Position numbers and translations under genes: made by a program. Of a stretch of DNA of 64,000 nucleotides, positions 42,951 to 51,831 are shown in pieces (position 1 is the first letter of the stretch; every line of letters begins with the position of its first letter). Source of the stretch: an uncultured Parasphingopyxis sp. (GTDB taxonomy: Bacteria; Pseudomonadota; Alphaproteobacteria; Sphingomonadales; Sphingomonadaceae); the NCBI GenBank assembly GCA_947259005.1, contig CAMYKP010000013.1, positions 61,428 to 125,427 on the forward strand. The letters are read 5' to 3'. The notes under the pieces were generated by a model that did not search any database, had not been told where the DNA came from, and was given only the letters and a program-made list of their open reading frames with translations.

Positions 42951-44341
42951 TTTGCGACCTGATAATCAGAAATGCCGTTATGCCGGTCGGCGGGATATGC
43001 GATGTTGCCGTCGCCAATGGAAGGATTGCGAATATCGGATCGAAGCTTGATGCCAAAGGGCCGGAGCTCGACGCTGCGGGCAATCTGCTCCTGCCCGGAC
43101 TGATCGATCATCACATCCACCTGCTCGCCACGGCTGCAAGACTGGAATCGGCCGATCTCTCCGGGTTGGTCAGCGAAGATGAAGTCATTCGCCGACTGCG
43201 CGAGGCCGAACAGGTGCTGGCGGCGGGCGCGATGCTTCGCGCAACGGGTTATGACGAACGGGCGTTCGACCTGCCGGACAGCCGCGATCTAGACCGCTGG
43301 CTGCCCGATCGGCCGCTCAGGATGCAGGATCGGACGGGTGCGCTCTGGTTGCTCAACGGGCTGGCGATGGAGCGGCTCGGTACCGGCCCATGGCCCGACT
43401 GCGTCGAGGTTGACGAGCGCGGTGAACCGACCGGGCGCATCTGGCGCGGCGATGCCTGGCTTCGCGAACGGCTCGGCGCCGAACTTCCGCCGGTTGCCAA
43501 GCTTGGGTCGGAACTGGCACGGCTCGGGATTACAGGCGTGACCGATACCGGCGCTGCCAACGGGCCGTCGGAAGCTGCCCTTTTCAACGAACTCCTGGCC
43601 TCGGGAGAACTCCCGCAAAAGTTGCAGCTCATGGGGGACGAGACCTTGCCGGTCTCGGACCATTTCCGCCGTGGTCCGCTCAAGCTTCTCTACGATGAGC
43701 GCGACCTGCCGCCGCTCGAAGAGGTGGCCCGGCGTATCGACATCGCGCGTGAACAGGGCAGGGCGGTCGCCGCCCATTGCATCACTGAAAGTGAGCTCGT
43801 CTATTTCATTGCCGCCCTTGATCTAGCCGGGGGTGCCAGGCCTGGTGACCGGATCGAACATGGCAGCGAGATTTCCGGCGCGATGATTCCGGAAATCGTC
43901 GCACATGGGCTCGCGATCGTCACCCATCCGGCCTTCGTCCATGATCGCGGCGACCGCTATCTCGATACGGTGGCGCGCGAGGAACTGGGCGGACTGTACC
44001 GGCTCGCCTCGCTTGAGACTGCGGGCCTCTGCCTGGCCGCCGGTTCAGATGCTCCCTATGGTTCGTTCGACCCCTGGCTCGCGCTGGAGGCAGCGAAGTA
44101 CCGGAAGACGGCACAAGGGCGCGTGTTGGGCGTGTCCGAAGCGATGGCGGTCGAACGGACGCTCCCACTTTACCTGCGTCCTTTCGGCCTCTCCGACTGC
44201 ACGAGTCGCACGATTGAGCCGGGCGCCGAGGCAGACTTCTGCGTCATCGAAGGCAGCTTGCAGGATCTGGCCGACTGCCCGGATGCTGGCCGGGTGGCGG
44301 CGACGATCGTCGATGGCAAGGTCATTTATACGCGCCTATAG
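42947..44341 (+). CDS. Amidohydrolase 3 family metal-dependent hydrolase
   Basis: A 464-residue amidohydrolase. PGLIDHHIHL holds the HxH metal ligands near residue 46, AAHCITE and RIEHGSEI supply two further His, and GSDAPYG the catalytic Asp near 365. The C-terminal beta-sandwich is typical (EADFCVIEGS, ATIVDGKVIYTRL). Family members cleave amides, ureas or exocyclic C-N/C-O bonds. It is the last gene of the operon and its stop lies within motif B copy 2, which starts the next transcript. Confidence 0.88.
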   Translation: MICDLIIRNAVMPVGGICDVAVANGRIANIGSKLDAKGPELDAAGNLLLPGLIDHHIHLLATAARLESADLSGLVSEDEVIRRLREAEQVLAAGAMLRATGYDERAFDLPDSRDLDRWLPDRPLRMQDRTGALWLLNGLAMERLGTGPWPDCVEVDERGEPTGRIWRGDAWLRERLGAELPPVAKLGSELARLGITGVTDTGAANGPSEAALFNELLASGELPQKLQLMGDETLPVSDHFRRGPLKLLYDERDLPPLEEVARRIDIAREQGRAVAAHCITESELVYFIAALDLAGGARPGDRIEHGSEISGAMIPEIVAHGLAIVTHPAFVHDRGDRYLDTVAREELGGLYRLASLETAGLCLAAGSDAPYGSFDPWLALEAAKYRKTAQGRVLGVSEAMAVERTLPLYLRPFGLSDCTSRTIEPGAEADFCVIEGSLQDLADCPDAGRVAATIVDGKVIYTRL

Positions 44342-44358
44342 TTGACGAAGCGTCAACT
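44340..44358. promoter_or_regulatory. Motif B copy 2 (putative operator)
   Basis: AGTTGACG-AAG-CGTCAACT is a perfect 19 bp inverted repeat (8 bp arms, 3 bp spacer) that overlaps the amidohydrolase stop codon and lies 82 bp before the SDR gene at 44441. It is the most symmetrical of the four copies. Confidence 0.7.
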
Positions 44359-44440
44359 GTTGTTACTCTTCGCCGCCAACGACAACAGAGCGACACAGTG
44401 CTTGCGTTAAAGCGCCGGTCGGCGAAATTGGGAGAAGGAT

Positions 44441-45271
44441 ATGGGCACCGATATTTTGGAGTATGAAGGCAAGCGCGTCGTCGTCATGGGCTGCTATTCC
44501 GGAACAGGGGAAGCCTGCGCGCGGAAACTGGTCGAACTCGGCGCCGAGGTGCACGGAGCGGACATCAAGCCATCGCCGGTGAACCTCGCCTCCTTCACTG
44601 AGGTTAATCTCCTCGATCCGCAGTCGATCAAGGTCGGTGTCACCTCGATTGGGGGCGAGATCGATGCCCTTTTCAATGTGTCGGGCCTGCCGCAAACTTT
44701 TCCCGGCGAAGATGTTGTGACGGTCAATTTCGTCGGTATGCGCCACTGGACCGAGCAATGGTTGCCGAAGATCCGTCCGGGCGGAGCTATCGTCACGGTT
44801 TCTTCGCTCGCGGGCATGGCTTATCTGACCCGGCAGGAATTGCTGAAGGAATTCATGGATATCCGCGATTTCGAGGAAGCACGGCAATGGTATATCGACA
44901 ACAAGGAGCGCGCCGGCGATCCCTACACATTGTCGAAAGAGGCCATCAACACCTGGACGCAGCAGCTCGCCGTAGAGATGGCCGATCGGAACATCCGGAT
45001 CAACTGCACCATGCCGAGCCCGATCGACACTCCGATGCTCGACGACTTCAAACAGGTGGCGGGAGAAGCCGTTCTGTCCGCTTTCGCCAAGGCCAAAGGA
45101 CGGTTTTCCTCGCCGGAAGAACAGGCGCTGCCGCTGATCCTGCTCAACAGCGACGCTGCCGCGTTCGTTAGCGGGACATGCCTTGCCGTCGACGCGGGGC
45201 TCTCGGGCGGACTCGCGACCGGTGTGCTGAACATGGAGCAGATGATCGCGGAAGCCTTGTCCGCCGACTGA
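44441..45271 (+). CDS. SDR resembling 3-alpha-hydroxysteroid dehydrogenase
   Basis: A 276-residue SDR whose glycine motif is GCYSGTGEA, like the atypical GCATGIG motif of Comamonas 3-alpha-HSD/carbonyl reductase. It also shares the short central part (DALFNVSGLP, NFVGMRHWTEQWLP), the long helical insertion before the active site (FMDIRDFEEARQWYIDNKE) and YTLSK as the catalytic pair. NAD-dependent oxidation of a cyclic or steroid-like alcohol is suggested. It is transcribed from motif B copy 2 and is followed by a broken oxidoreductase gene. Confidence 0.82.
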   Translation: MGTDILEYEGKRVVVMGCYSGTGEACARKLVELGAEVHGADIKPSPVNLASFTEVNLLDPQSIKVGVTSIGGEIDALFNVSGLPQTFPGEDVVTVNFVGMRHWTEQWLPKIRPGGAIVTVSSLAGMAYLTRQELLKEFMDIRDFEEARQWYIDNKERAGDPYTLSKEAINTWTQQLAVEMADRNIRINCTMPSPIDTPMLDDFKQVAGEAVLSAFAKAKGRFSSPEEQALPLILLNSDAAAFVSGTCLAVDAGLSGGLATGVLNMEQMIAEALSAD

Positions 45272-45282
45272 GAAGGTAGGTC

Positions 45283-45426
45283 ATGTCCCAACGGCCGTCC
45301 AAGTTGCGCGTCGGTATCGTCAGCGCCGCCTGGGGCGCCAAGGCGCATCTTCCGGCATGGCGCAGCCGTGCGGTCCGCCAAAGCCCGGCGCTGGATCGAC
45401 ATCCGCGATCGGTGATCGTCCGATGA
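45283..45426 (+). pseudogene. Gfo/Idh/MocA oxidoreductase remnant (N-terminus only)
   Basis: Starting at ATG 45283, with GAAGG 11 bp before it, the frame reads MSQRPSKLRVGIVSAAWGAK and AHLPAWRS, the first NAD-binding strand and loop of Gfo/Idh/MocA dehydrogenases. It then degenerates and stops after 47 codons; the family needs about 350 residues. No continuation in another frame is visible before motif B copy 3 at 45433. A deletion appears to have fused the 5' end of this gene to the promoter of the next operon. Confidence 0.65.
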
Positions 45427-45432
45427 TCAATA

Positions 45433-45449
45433 ATTGACAGAACGTCAGT
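45433..45449. promoter_or_regulatory. Motif B copy 3 (putative operator)
   Basis: ATTGACAGAACGTCAGT lies 61 bp before the amidohydrolase gene at 45510. TTGACA followed after 17 bases by GACTAT could be the -35/-10 pair, so a bound repressor would block the promoter directly. Confidence 0.65.
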
Positions 45450-45509
45450 TTTTTGAGACTATTGGGCAGAGCCAGAAGGCCGCGCAGAATGACTAGGGAG
45501 AGAGATATC

Positions 45510-46823
45510 ATGGAAATGAACGATATGATCATCGTCAGCGTGGACGATCACGCGATCGAGCCGCCTGAAGCGTTCATCCGGCACTATCCCGAAGACAAGA
45601 AGGATCGCGCGCCGCGTATCGTCCAGGAAGACGGCAAGGATATCTGGTTGTGGAACGGCCAGCGTTTTCCGACGATTGGTCTCAACGCCGTAGTCGGCCG
45701 TCCGCGGAGCGAATATGGAATGGAGCCCAGCGCGTTCGACCAGCTGCGGCCCGGTACCTATGACCCCAAACTGCGCGTTGACGACATGAATGCCAATGGC
45801 GTGCTCGCTTCGCTAAATTTTCCGACCATGCCGAGTTTTGCCGGCGGTGCTTTTGTCGCCATGGCACAGAAGGATCCCGAAGAGGCGCTGCTCGCCGTTC
45901 GCGCCTGGAACGATTGGCATGTCCAGGAATGGTGTGCGTCCGCGCCCGGGCGCTTCATCCCGATGTGCCTCATTCCGATGTGGGACATGGACGAGACGCT
46001 CAAGGAGTTGAAGCGGATGAGCAAGCTTGGCGTTCATGCCGTCAGCTTCTCGGACAATCCCGCGAATATCGGCCTGCCCAGTATCCATAACGAATATTGG
46101 GAACCCTTCTGGAAGGCCTGCTCCGACTATAAGATGGTCATCAACTGCCATATCGGCACCGGTGCCCGGGCGATGCATCCGTCGAGCGAGAGCCCGATCG
46201 ACGCATGGATTACGGCGATGCCGATCTCGATCGCCAATTCGGCTGCGGACTGGACCTTTGCAAGCTTCTGGAAGCGCTATCCGGATCTGCGCATGGCGCT
46301 TTCCGAAGGCGGTATCGGATGGATACCCTATTTTCTCGAGCGCGCCGATTTCACATATGAGCATCATCACGAATGGACCTTTAGCGATTTCGCCGGCGAA
46401 CGTCCTTCCGACATCTTCAAGCGCCACATCATCTGCTGCTTCATCGACGACCAGTTCGGCGTGAAGAATCTCGATTATATGAATACGGATATGGTCGCCT
46501 ATGAATGCGATTATCCGCATTCCGATACCGTTTGGCCCAATGTTCCCGAATATCTCTGGGCATCGGTCAACGGGCTCGGCAAGGAAACGATCGACAAGAT
46601 CACCCATCTTAACGTGATGCGCGAATACAGCTTCGATGCGTTCGGGCTGAACGATGGCCGCGAGAATTGCACGGTCGGCCATTTGCGCGAACTGGGCAAG
46701 GACGTCGATGTCAGTCCGCGTCACAATCTCGGCGGGCTCAAGACGGGCAGCATGGATTCGATCGGCAAGGCCAGGAAGCCCGTGACATCGGGCGAGATCG
46801 AAAAAATGTTCGCATCAGCCTGA
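45510..46823 (+). CDS. Amidohydrolase family 2 (ACMSD-like) protein
   Basis: A 437-residue TIM-barrel metal hydrolase/decarboxylase. The N-terminal SVDDHAIEPP carries the DxH-type ligand, CHIGTGA the barrel His, SEGGIGWIPYFLERAD the family signature, and YECDYPHSDTVWPN the C-terminal Asp. Members hydrate, hydrolyse or decarboxylate ring-derived acids. The ATG at 45510 has a GGGAGAGAG site; the frame upstream overlaps motif B. It is encoded 10 bp before a P450 gene, so the two probably act consecutively. Confidence 0.87.
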   Translation: MEMNDMIIVSVDDHAIEPPEAFIRHYPEDKKDRAPRIVQEDGKDIWLWNGQRFPTIGLNAVVGRPRSEYGMEPSAFDQLRPGTYDPKLRVDDMNANGVLASLNFPTMPSFAGGAFVAMAQKDPEEALLAVRAWNDWHVQEWCASAPGRFIPMCLIPMWDMDETLKELKRMSKLGVHAVSFSDNPANIGLPSIHNEYWEPFWKACSDYKMVINCHIGTGARAMHPSSESPIDAWITAMPISIANSAADWTFASFWKRYPDLRMALSEGGIGWIPYFLERADFTYEHHHEWTFSDFAGERPSDIFKRHIICCFIDDQFGVKNLDYMNTDMVAYECDYPHSDTVWPNVPEYLWASVNGLGKETIDKITHLNVMREYSFDAFGLNDGRENCTVGHLRELGKDVDVSPRHNLGGLKTGSMDSIGKARKPVTSGEIEKMFASA

Positions 46824-46833
46824 GCCCGCAGCG

Positions 46834-48108
46834 ATGAACGACAACACCACGCCGATGGCTCGCGGAGACGAGCCCGAACTGGTTCCGGCGAACATGCCGG
46901 CGCCGGCCCATGTGCCCGAAGACCGGGTGCTCGATCTGCGCTTCGCGATGGGACAGGTCCCGAACGACCTGCCCGATCCCTACCTATTGGTCGATCGCTT
47001 GCGCCAGCCCGGAATCCCGCGGCTGCTCTGGTATCCCTATCCGTTCACAACGTTCACCTGCGGGGCATGGGCTGCGACACATTATGACGACATCCGCCGC
47101 GTCTATGAAGATAACGAGCATTTTTCGGCTGTGGGCGTCGCGCAGTTCCAGGTTCTTGCCGGCGAAACTTTCCCTTCGCTCCCGCTCGGCTCGGATCCGC
47201 CCGAGCATGGCAAATATCGCAAGTTCCTGAACCCGTATTTCACGCCCAAGGCGATGAACCAGATGGAACCGCATATTCGCTCGGTTGTGGGCGAGATGAT
47301 CGACAGATTTGCCGACAGGGGAGAGGTCGATATCGCTTATGATTTCGGCCGCATCTATCCAGTCAAGATATTCCTGAACCTGATGAAACTGCCTTTCTCG
47401 ATGTTCGAGCAGTTCCTCGCCTGGGAATGGGATATCCTGCATTCGGGCGACCCGACCCGTGTCGGCGGTGCCGTGACCGAAGTGCTTGCCTATTTGCGCG
47501 AATTCATCGCCGAGAAGCAAGCCAATCCAGACGAGGGCGTTGGCAGCTATATAGCCAATGGCGAGATCGACGGCCGCCCGCTGACCGACGACGAGAAAAT
47601 CGGGATGACCTGGTTCCTATGGCTCGGTGGCCTCGACACCGTCGCCTCCACCATCAGCCAGATGTTCCGGCGGCTGGCGATGGATCAGGAACTGCAGCAG
47701 CGGATCCGTGACAATCCCGGAATCATCAACAGCGCTGTCGAAGAATTCCTGCGCGTACAGCCGCTCGTCAATTCGCACCGTCAGGCGAAGAAGGACTTTG
47801 AATGGCATGGCGTAACGGTGAAAAAGGGCGACTGGGTGATGTGCCTCAACAGCTCTGGCAATTTTGACGAGGCGCAGTTTGCCTGTCCGCACCAGTTCGA
47901 TCCGGAGCGAACGGCTAATCGCCACTTCACCTTTGTAGGCGGCGTCCATGCATGTTTGGGAGCGCATCTGGCGCGGCGTGAACTGCGCTCGCTGCTCGAT
48001 GAATTCCTGAAGCGGATCCCGCAGTTCAGAATCAAGCCGGGAACCGATACCACGGTGACTCCGGGGCTGCTGTCGATCCGCAACCTGCCGATTGTCTGGG
48101 ATGTCTGA
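46834..48108 (+). CDS. Cytochrome P450 monooxygenase
   Basis: A 424-residue soluble P450. The heme loop FVGGVHACLGAHLARRE holds the Cys ligand. The I-helix reads WLGGLDTVAS, with a Gly-Gly in place of the common Ala-Gly. ExxR lies in EEFLRVQ. No membrane anchor or redox partner gene is present. It is transcribed with the amidohydrolase from motif B copy 3. It differs clearly from the P450 at 5582, so two distinct hydroxylations are expected in the island. Confidence 0.93.
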   Translation: MNDNTTPMARGDEPELVPANMPAPAHVPEDRVLDLRFAMGQVPNDLPDPYLLVDRLRQPGIPRLLWYPYPFTTFTCGAWAATHYDDIRRVYEDNEHFSAVGVAQFQVLAGETFPSLPLGSDPPEHGKYRKFLNPYFTPKAMNQMEPHIRSVVGEMIDRFADRGEVDIAYDFGRIYPVKIFLNLMKLPFSMFEQFLAWEWDILHSGDPTRVGGAVTEVLAYLREFIAEKQANPDEGVGSYIANGEIDGRPLTDDEKIGMTWFLWLGGLDTVASTISQMFRRLAMDQELQQRIRDNPGIINSAVEEFLRVQPLVNSHRQAKKDFEWHGVTVKKGDWVMCLNSSGNFDEAQFACPHQFDPERTANRHFTFVGGVHACLGAHLARRELRSLLDEFLKRIPQFRIKPGTDTTVTPGLLSIRNLPIVWDV

Positions 48109-48148
48109 CTGAAACGACGCTCATTGTCACCCTCACGGTCGGCAACAG

Positions 48149-48952
48149 CTAGAAATTCGTTCCGCCGTCGATATTGAGCAGCGCTCCGGTCATATAGGCG
48201 GCGGCGGGCGACAGCAGGAAAGCGATCAGCTCTCCGGCTTCGTGCGGTTCCCCGACGCGGTTCTGCGCGACCCGCATGCCCCAATCCTCGATCATCACCG
48301 CGTTGAGCGCGTCTTGTGGGTCGCGGCCGGGATAGCGCGCTGCGGCGGTGTCGCGCGCGCCGCCTAGCGCCTCGGTCGCGATTGCTCCGGGGGCTATGCA
48401 ATTGGCCCTGATACCCTCAGCCGCGTGAAATAGCGCGATATTCTTGGTCAGGCTGACGACGGCGGCCTTCATCGCCGCATAGTGCGGGAGCGCCCGTTTG
48501 GGCGCGCGCACGGAATAGGCGGCGGTTGTCACGATGGTCCCGCCGCCATTCTCGGCGAGCAGTGGCAGCGCGGCGCGCAGGCTGCGCATGGTCAGCAAAA
48601 AAATAGTCTCGAACGATTCTTGCCAGTCGTCGTCCGACAATTCGAGGATGCCGCCCCGGCTGCCGATCGGTCCCGCGGTTATCGCGATCCCGTCAATACT
48701 GCCCAGCGCTTCGCACGCGCGGCCGATTGCGGTTTCAATACCACCCTCAAGGCTTCCTTCACCAATCGCGGCGGGGCCAAGTGAACTGGCGGTTTTTCTT
48801 GCTTGTTCGCGGTTGCGGCCAATAAGCGCGACCCGGGCTCCCGAAGCGACCAGTATCCCGGCGGCCGCGAAGCCCATTCCCGCTGTCCCACCGACAAGCA
48901 CATAGCGTTTCTCCGCAACAGTGCCCGTTTCCTGTTTTGCCCGGTCACCCAT
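48149..48952 (-). CDS. SDR family oxidoreductase
   Basis: A 267-residue SDR with GGTAGMG as the cofactor loop, ITAGPIG in place of NNAG, TTAAYS and HYAAMK as the catalytic tyrosine-lysine pair, and GALLNIDGGTNF at the end. The ATG at 48952 overlaps the MFS stop by 8 bp. It is the last gene of the six-gene minus-strand operon (SDR, MFS, DUF35, thiolase-like, MFS, SDR) that starts at 54055. The substrate is unknown. Confidence 0.86.
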   Translation of the reverse strand: MGDRAKQETGTVAEKRYVLVGGTAGMGFAAAGILVASGARVALIGRNREQARKTASSLGPAAIGEGSLEGGIETAIGRACEALGSIDGIAITAGPIGSRGGILELSDDDWQESFETIFLLTMRSLRAALPLLAENGGGTIVTTAAYSVRAPKRALPHYAAMKAAVVSLTKNIALFHAAEGIRANCIAPGAIATEALGGARDTAAARYPGRDPQDALNAVMIEDWGMRVAQNRVGEPHEAGELIAFLLSPAAAYMTGALLNIDGGTNF

Positions 48953-50225
48953 CGCGCACCTTTTCGTAGTCGGCGCGAACATAGCGTGCGCCGAGCATTG
49001 CCGCACCCGCTGCCAGAATGGCGAAACACACGGGCGCGATGAGCGCGTAGCGAATGGCTTCGTCTCCGAGAGAAGGAGTCAGGGAATCGTTCGTTGCGCC
49101 GATTACCAGCGGTGCAAGGCCTGCACCGAACACGCCCGACGCCAGTCCGACGACAACCGATGACAGCGAACGCATTCTCGGGCGTACGAGCGTCTGGCAG
49201 AGCATGTAGCAGGTCGGGATGTGGGTGGTGAGAACCAGCTGCATCAGGAACAGGGCGGCGATGGCGGTCTGCCAGCTTGGCGAGAAGATGAAGATCAATC
49301 CGGGCATGACGGAAAGCAGGGGGCCGGCTCCGGCGATCCACAGATAGCGACGCAGGTCGCGCTCGCCGAGCCGGTCGGCCAGCCAGCCGCCCGCGATATT
49401 GCCGATGACAAGTGACAGGGCGACGGCACCGCCGAACCAGTATCCGATCTGCGTCACCGGCATCTGGTGTACACGGATCAGGAATGTTGGCCCCCAGGCA
49501 AGCATGCCGTAGCCGCAAAAACCCGCGCAGCCGACGGTGAGGAAAAGGAAACGATAGGTTGGGATGCGCCAAAGCATGGCGATAGTCGCGAGAAAGGATG
49601 GTTGATCCTCGACGGTCGAAAGATTCTCGGAGAGGCCGCGAGGCGGCTCGCGGGTCACGATCATCAACAGCACCGCGACGACAATCCCCGGAAAGCCGAC
49701 GACGAAAAAACTTGTGCGCCAGTCGAAGGCGGAGAGCAGCACTCCGCCGAGCAATACACCAAGCCCGATGCCGATCGCCTGCGAAGCCGACAGCAGGCCG
49801 AGTGCAGTCGCCCTCCGTCGCAGTGGGAACAGGTCCGCGATCAGCGAGTGGCTGGCGGGATTCGCACCGGCTTCGGCAACAGCGACCCCGACACGGGTCG
49901 CCGCGAGCATCAGGAAGCTCGCGGCGATTCCGCCAAGGCTGGTCATGATGCTCCAGAATGCCAGGCAGGCGGCGATCATGTTGCGCCGAGAATGGCGGTC
50001 CGAAATCCGCGCGAGCGGTATCGCTGCGGCTGCGTAGAAGCCGGAGAATATGATCCCGGTCAGCGCACCCATGGCAGTGTCCGAAGCGCCGAATTCGGCC
50101 TTTATCGGCTCGATAAGGATAGTGATGATCTGCCGGTCGACGAATGCGATGAGACCGATCAGGCATAGCAGCCCGAGAAATATGTTGCGCCGTCCGTGCG
50201 ACCAGTTTTCGGCAGAACCGGTCAT
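48945..50225 (-). CDS. MFS transporter, 12 transmembrane helices
   Basis: A 426-residue major facilitator with the loop 2-3 signature ARISDRHSRRNMI near residue 75, hydrophobic helices throughout and the FPLRRRATALG loop. It most resembles the Spinster/ACS-like group that moves organic acids and lipids. The start overlaps the thiolase-like stop (ATGA). In the operon with thiolase-like, DUF35 and SDR genes it probably takes up the growth substrate or exports a by-product. Confidence 0.88.
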   Translation of the reverse strand: MTGSAENWSHGRRNIFLGLLCLIGLIAFVDRQIITILIEPIKAEFGASDTAMGALTGIIFSGFYAAAAIPLARISDRHSRRNMIAACLAFWSIMTSLGGIAASFLMLAATRVGVAVAEAGANPASHSLIADLFPLRRRATALGLLSASQAIGIGLGVLLGGVLLSAFDWRTSFFVVGFPGIVVAVLLMIVTREPPRGLSENLSTVEDQPSFLATIAMLWRIPTYRFLFLTVGCAGFCGYGMLAWGPTFLIRVHQMPVTQIGYWFGGAVALSLVIGNIAGGWLADRLGERDLRRYLWIAGAGPLLSVMPGLIFIFSPSWQTAIAALFLMQLVLTTHIPTCYMLCQTLVRPRMRSLSSVVVGLASGVFGAGLAPLVIGATNDSLTPSLGDEAIRYALIAPVCFAILAAGAAMLGARYVRADYEKVRDG

Positions 50226-51406
50226 TCGCGCACAAGCAGGAAGGCGCCGGCAAGCGGGCCACCGGCGGTTGTCACAACCGCTACTCCCGGATTCCCCGGC
50301 ACCTGTCGTTCGCCGCCGAGCCCGCGCAGCTGGGTCATCGCCTCGTGGACCTGTCCATAGGCGTGCATCCTGCCGGCCGAAAGCGCGCCGCCATTGGTGT
50401 TGATCGGAAATTCGCCGTCGAGTGCGATCCGCGTTCCGCCGGCAATGAAATCCTTGGCCCCATAACGTTCGCAGACGCCCAGATTTTCAAGCCAGTTTAT
50501 CGTGTGAAAACTGAATCCGTCGTAGAGCTCGGCAACGTCGATATCCTTCACAGCAAGGTCTGTGCGGTTCCACATCATTTCGGCGACCTTGGGCTGGGCC
50601 TGTGTATCCAGCGCCTCGAGCTGGGTCCAGCTGTTGCGGTAACGCATCGCGCTGCCGACCGCCTCGATGCGGGTGAGCGGATGGGGCGCGTCTTTCGCCG
50701 GGTCGACATGGCTCAGGATTATGGCAGTCGATCCGTCGATCGGTACGTCGCAATCAAACAGCCGCAGCGGTGTTGCGATGATGGGCGCGGCGAGGAAATC
50801 TTCAACCGTGATCCGTTCGCGGAAGATGGCATTCGGGTTGAGTGCGGCGTTCTCGCGCTGGTTGATCGCAATCCAGGCGCGTTGCTCGTCGGTCATTCCG
50901 GATTTGTGTGTGTAAGCCGCGAACATCAGCGCCTGCTGCAGTGCGGCGGCATAGACATGATAGGGCGCATACCACTGGAACGGGCCAAAGACGCGCTGGC
51001 CCGGCCGGTTGAGCGCGTTGGCGAAGCTCGTCTTGCGGGCGGTCGCTTCGTACATTGTTCGGAAGATCAGGACATGGCGACAGAGGCCGGCGGAAATCGC
51101 GCCGATGGCATTGAAGATCGCGCCGAACTGTCCCGACGTCTCGCTGGCGTTCGAATACCAGCCCAGTTCGAGCCGCAACGCATCCTGCAGGGCGGGGATG
51201 CCGACATCGGAAAAGCCCGATCCGTCCGCGCGGTCCCCCGGCCAGGTCGCCATGCCGTCAATATCGGCGCGGGTCAGCCCGGCATCGCCAATCGCGTCAA
51301 GTGCCGCGTCGATGGTCAGCGCAAGGGCCGATTTGTCGGCGCCGCGGCTGATCCTGGATTGACCGATACCGGTGATCGCGGTCCGCTTTTCGGCATAATC
51401 GGTCAT
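50222..51406 (-). CDS. Thiolase-like protein (SCP-x/Ltp type)
   Basis: A 394-residue thiolase-fold protein without the classical Cys (NASETSGQFGAIFNAIGAI at that place). It has AELYDGFSFH and NTNGGALSAGRMHAYGQ with the conserved His. The N-terminal TGIGQSRISRG and the C-terminal GGERQV match the copy at 34717, so the two are likely paralogues. The start overlaps the DUF35 gene stop (ATGA). It is the third thiolase-like/DUF35 pair of the window; cleavage of a different hydroxyacyl-CoA is inferred. Confidence 0.85.
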   Translation of the reverse strand: MTDYAEKRTAITGIGQSRISRGADKSALALTIDAALDAIGDAGLTRADIDGMATWPGDRADGSGFSDVGIPALQDALRLELGWYSNASETSGQFGAIFNAIGAISAGLCRHVLIFRTMYEATARKTSFANALNRPGQRVFGPFQWYAPYHVYAAALQQALMFAAYTHKSGMTDEQRAWIAINQRENAALNPNAIFRERITVEDFLAAPIIATPLRLFDCDVPIDGSTAIILSHVDPAKDAPHPLTRIEAVGSAMRYRNSWTQLEALDTQAQPKVAEMMWNRTDLAVKDIDVAELYDGFSFHTINWLENLGVCERYGAKDFIAGGTRIALDGEFPINTNGGALSAGRMHAYGQVHEAMTQLRGLGGERQVPGNPGVAVVTTAGGPLAGAFLLVRE

Positions 51407-51831
51407 GCGGCGCTTCCCACCGGTTCGAACAACGGAATCCAGAGGCCGTCATTCTCCTCGAACAGCACCTTCACCGGCATGTCGAAGGTGACGTCGCCGG
51501 GATCGCAATTGACGATATTCGTCGCAAGCCGGACGTCGGCCTGTTCGGCAATACGTACCAGCGCCAGCACATAACGTTCAGGCAGGCCGGGCACCCATCG
51601 CTTATGGTTGACCGTGAAGGTTTCGATGAAGCCCTTGCCCGATACAGGCTGGAAATGCGTGTCGCGGCTTTCGCATTCAGGGCAGAATCCCGTTGGCGGA
51701 TGGATGAAATAGCTGCAGCCATCGCACTGCTCGATCAGCAACTCTCCATGCTCGCCGCCAGACCAGAAAGGCTCGGTGTCGCATGTTGTCGCCGGCAGGG
51801 GACGTGACGGGGGCTTTCTGCTGTCAATCAT
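51403..51831 (-). CDS. DUF35 zinc-ribbon/OB-fold protein (thiolase partner)
   Basis: A 142-residue protein with zinc-knuckle cysteines CDGC and CPEC (CxxC-x11-CxxC) and an OB-fold (KGFIETFTVNHKRW). The ATG at 51831 has GGAG nine bases upstream and overlaps the MFS stop by 8 bp; an ATG at 51846 would add five residues. The order DUF35 then thiolase-like, with a 4 bp overlap, is the same as in the 36 kb pair and reversed in the 22 kb pair. Confidence 0.85.
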   Translation of the reverse strand: MIDSRKPPSRPLPATTCDTEPFWSGGEHGELLIEQCDGCSYFIHPPTGFCPECESRDTHFQPVSGKGFIETFTVNHKRWVPGLPERYVLALVRIAEQADVRLATNIVNCDPGDVTFDMPVKVLFEENDGLWIPLFEPVGSAA

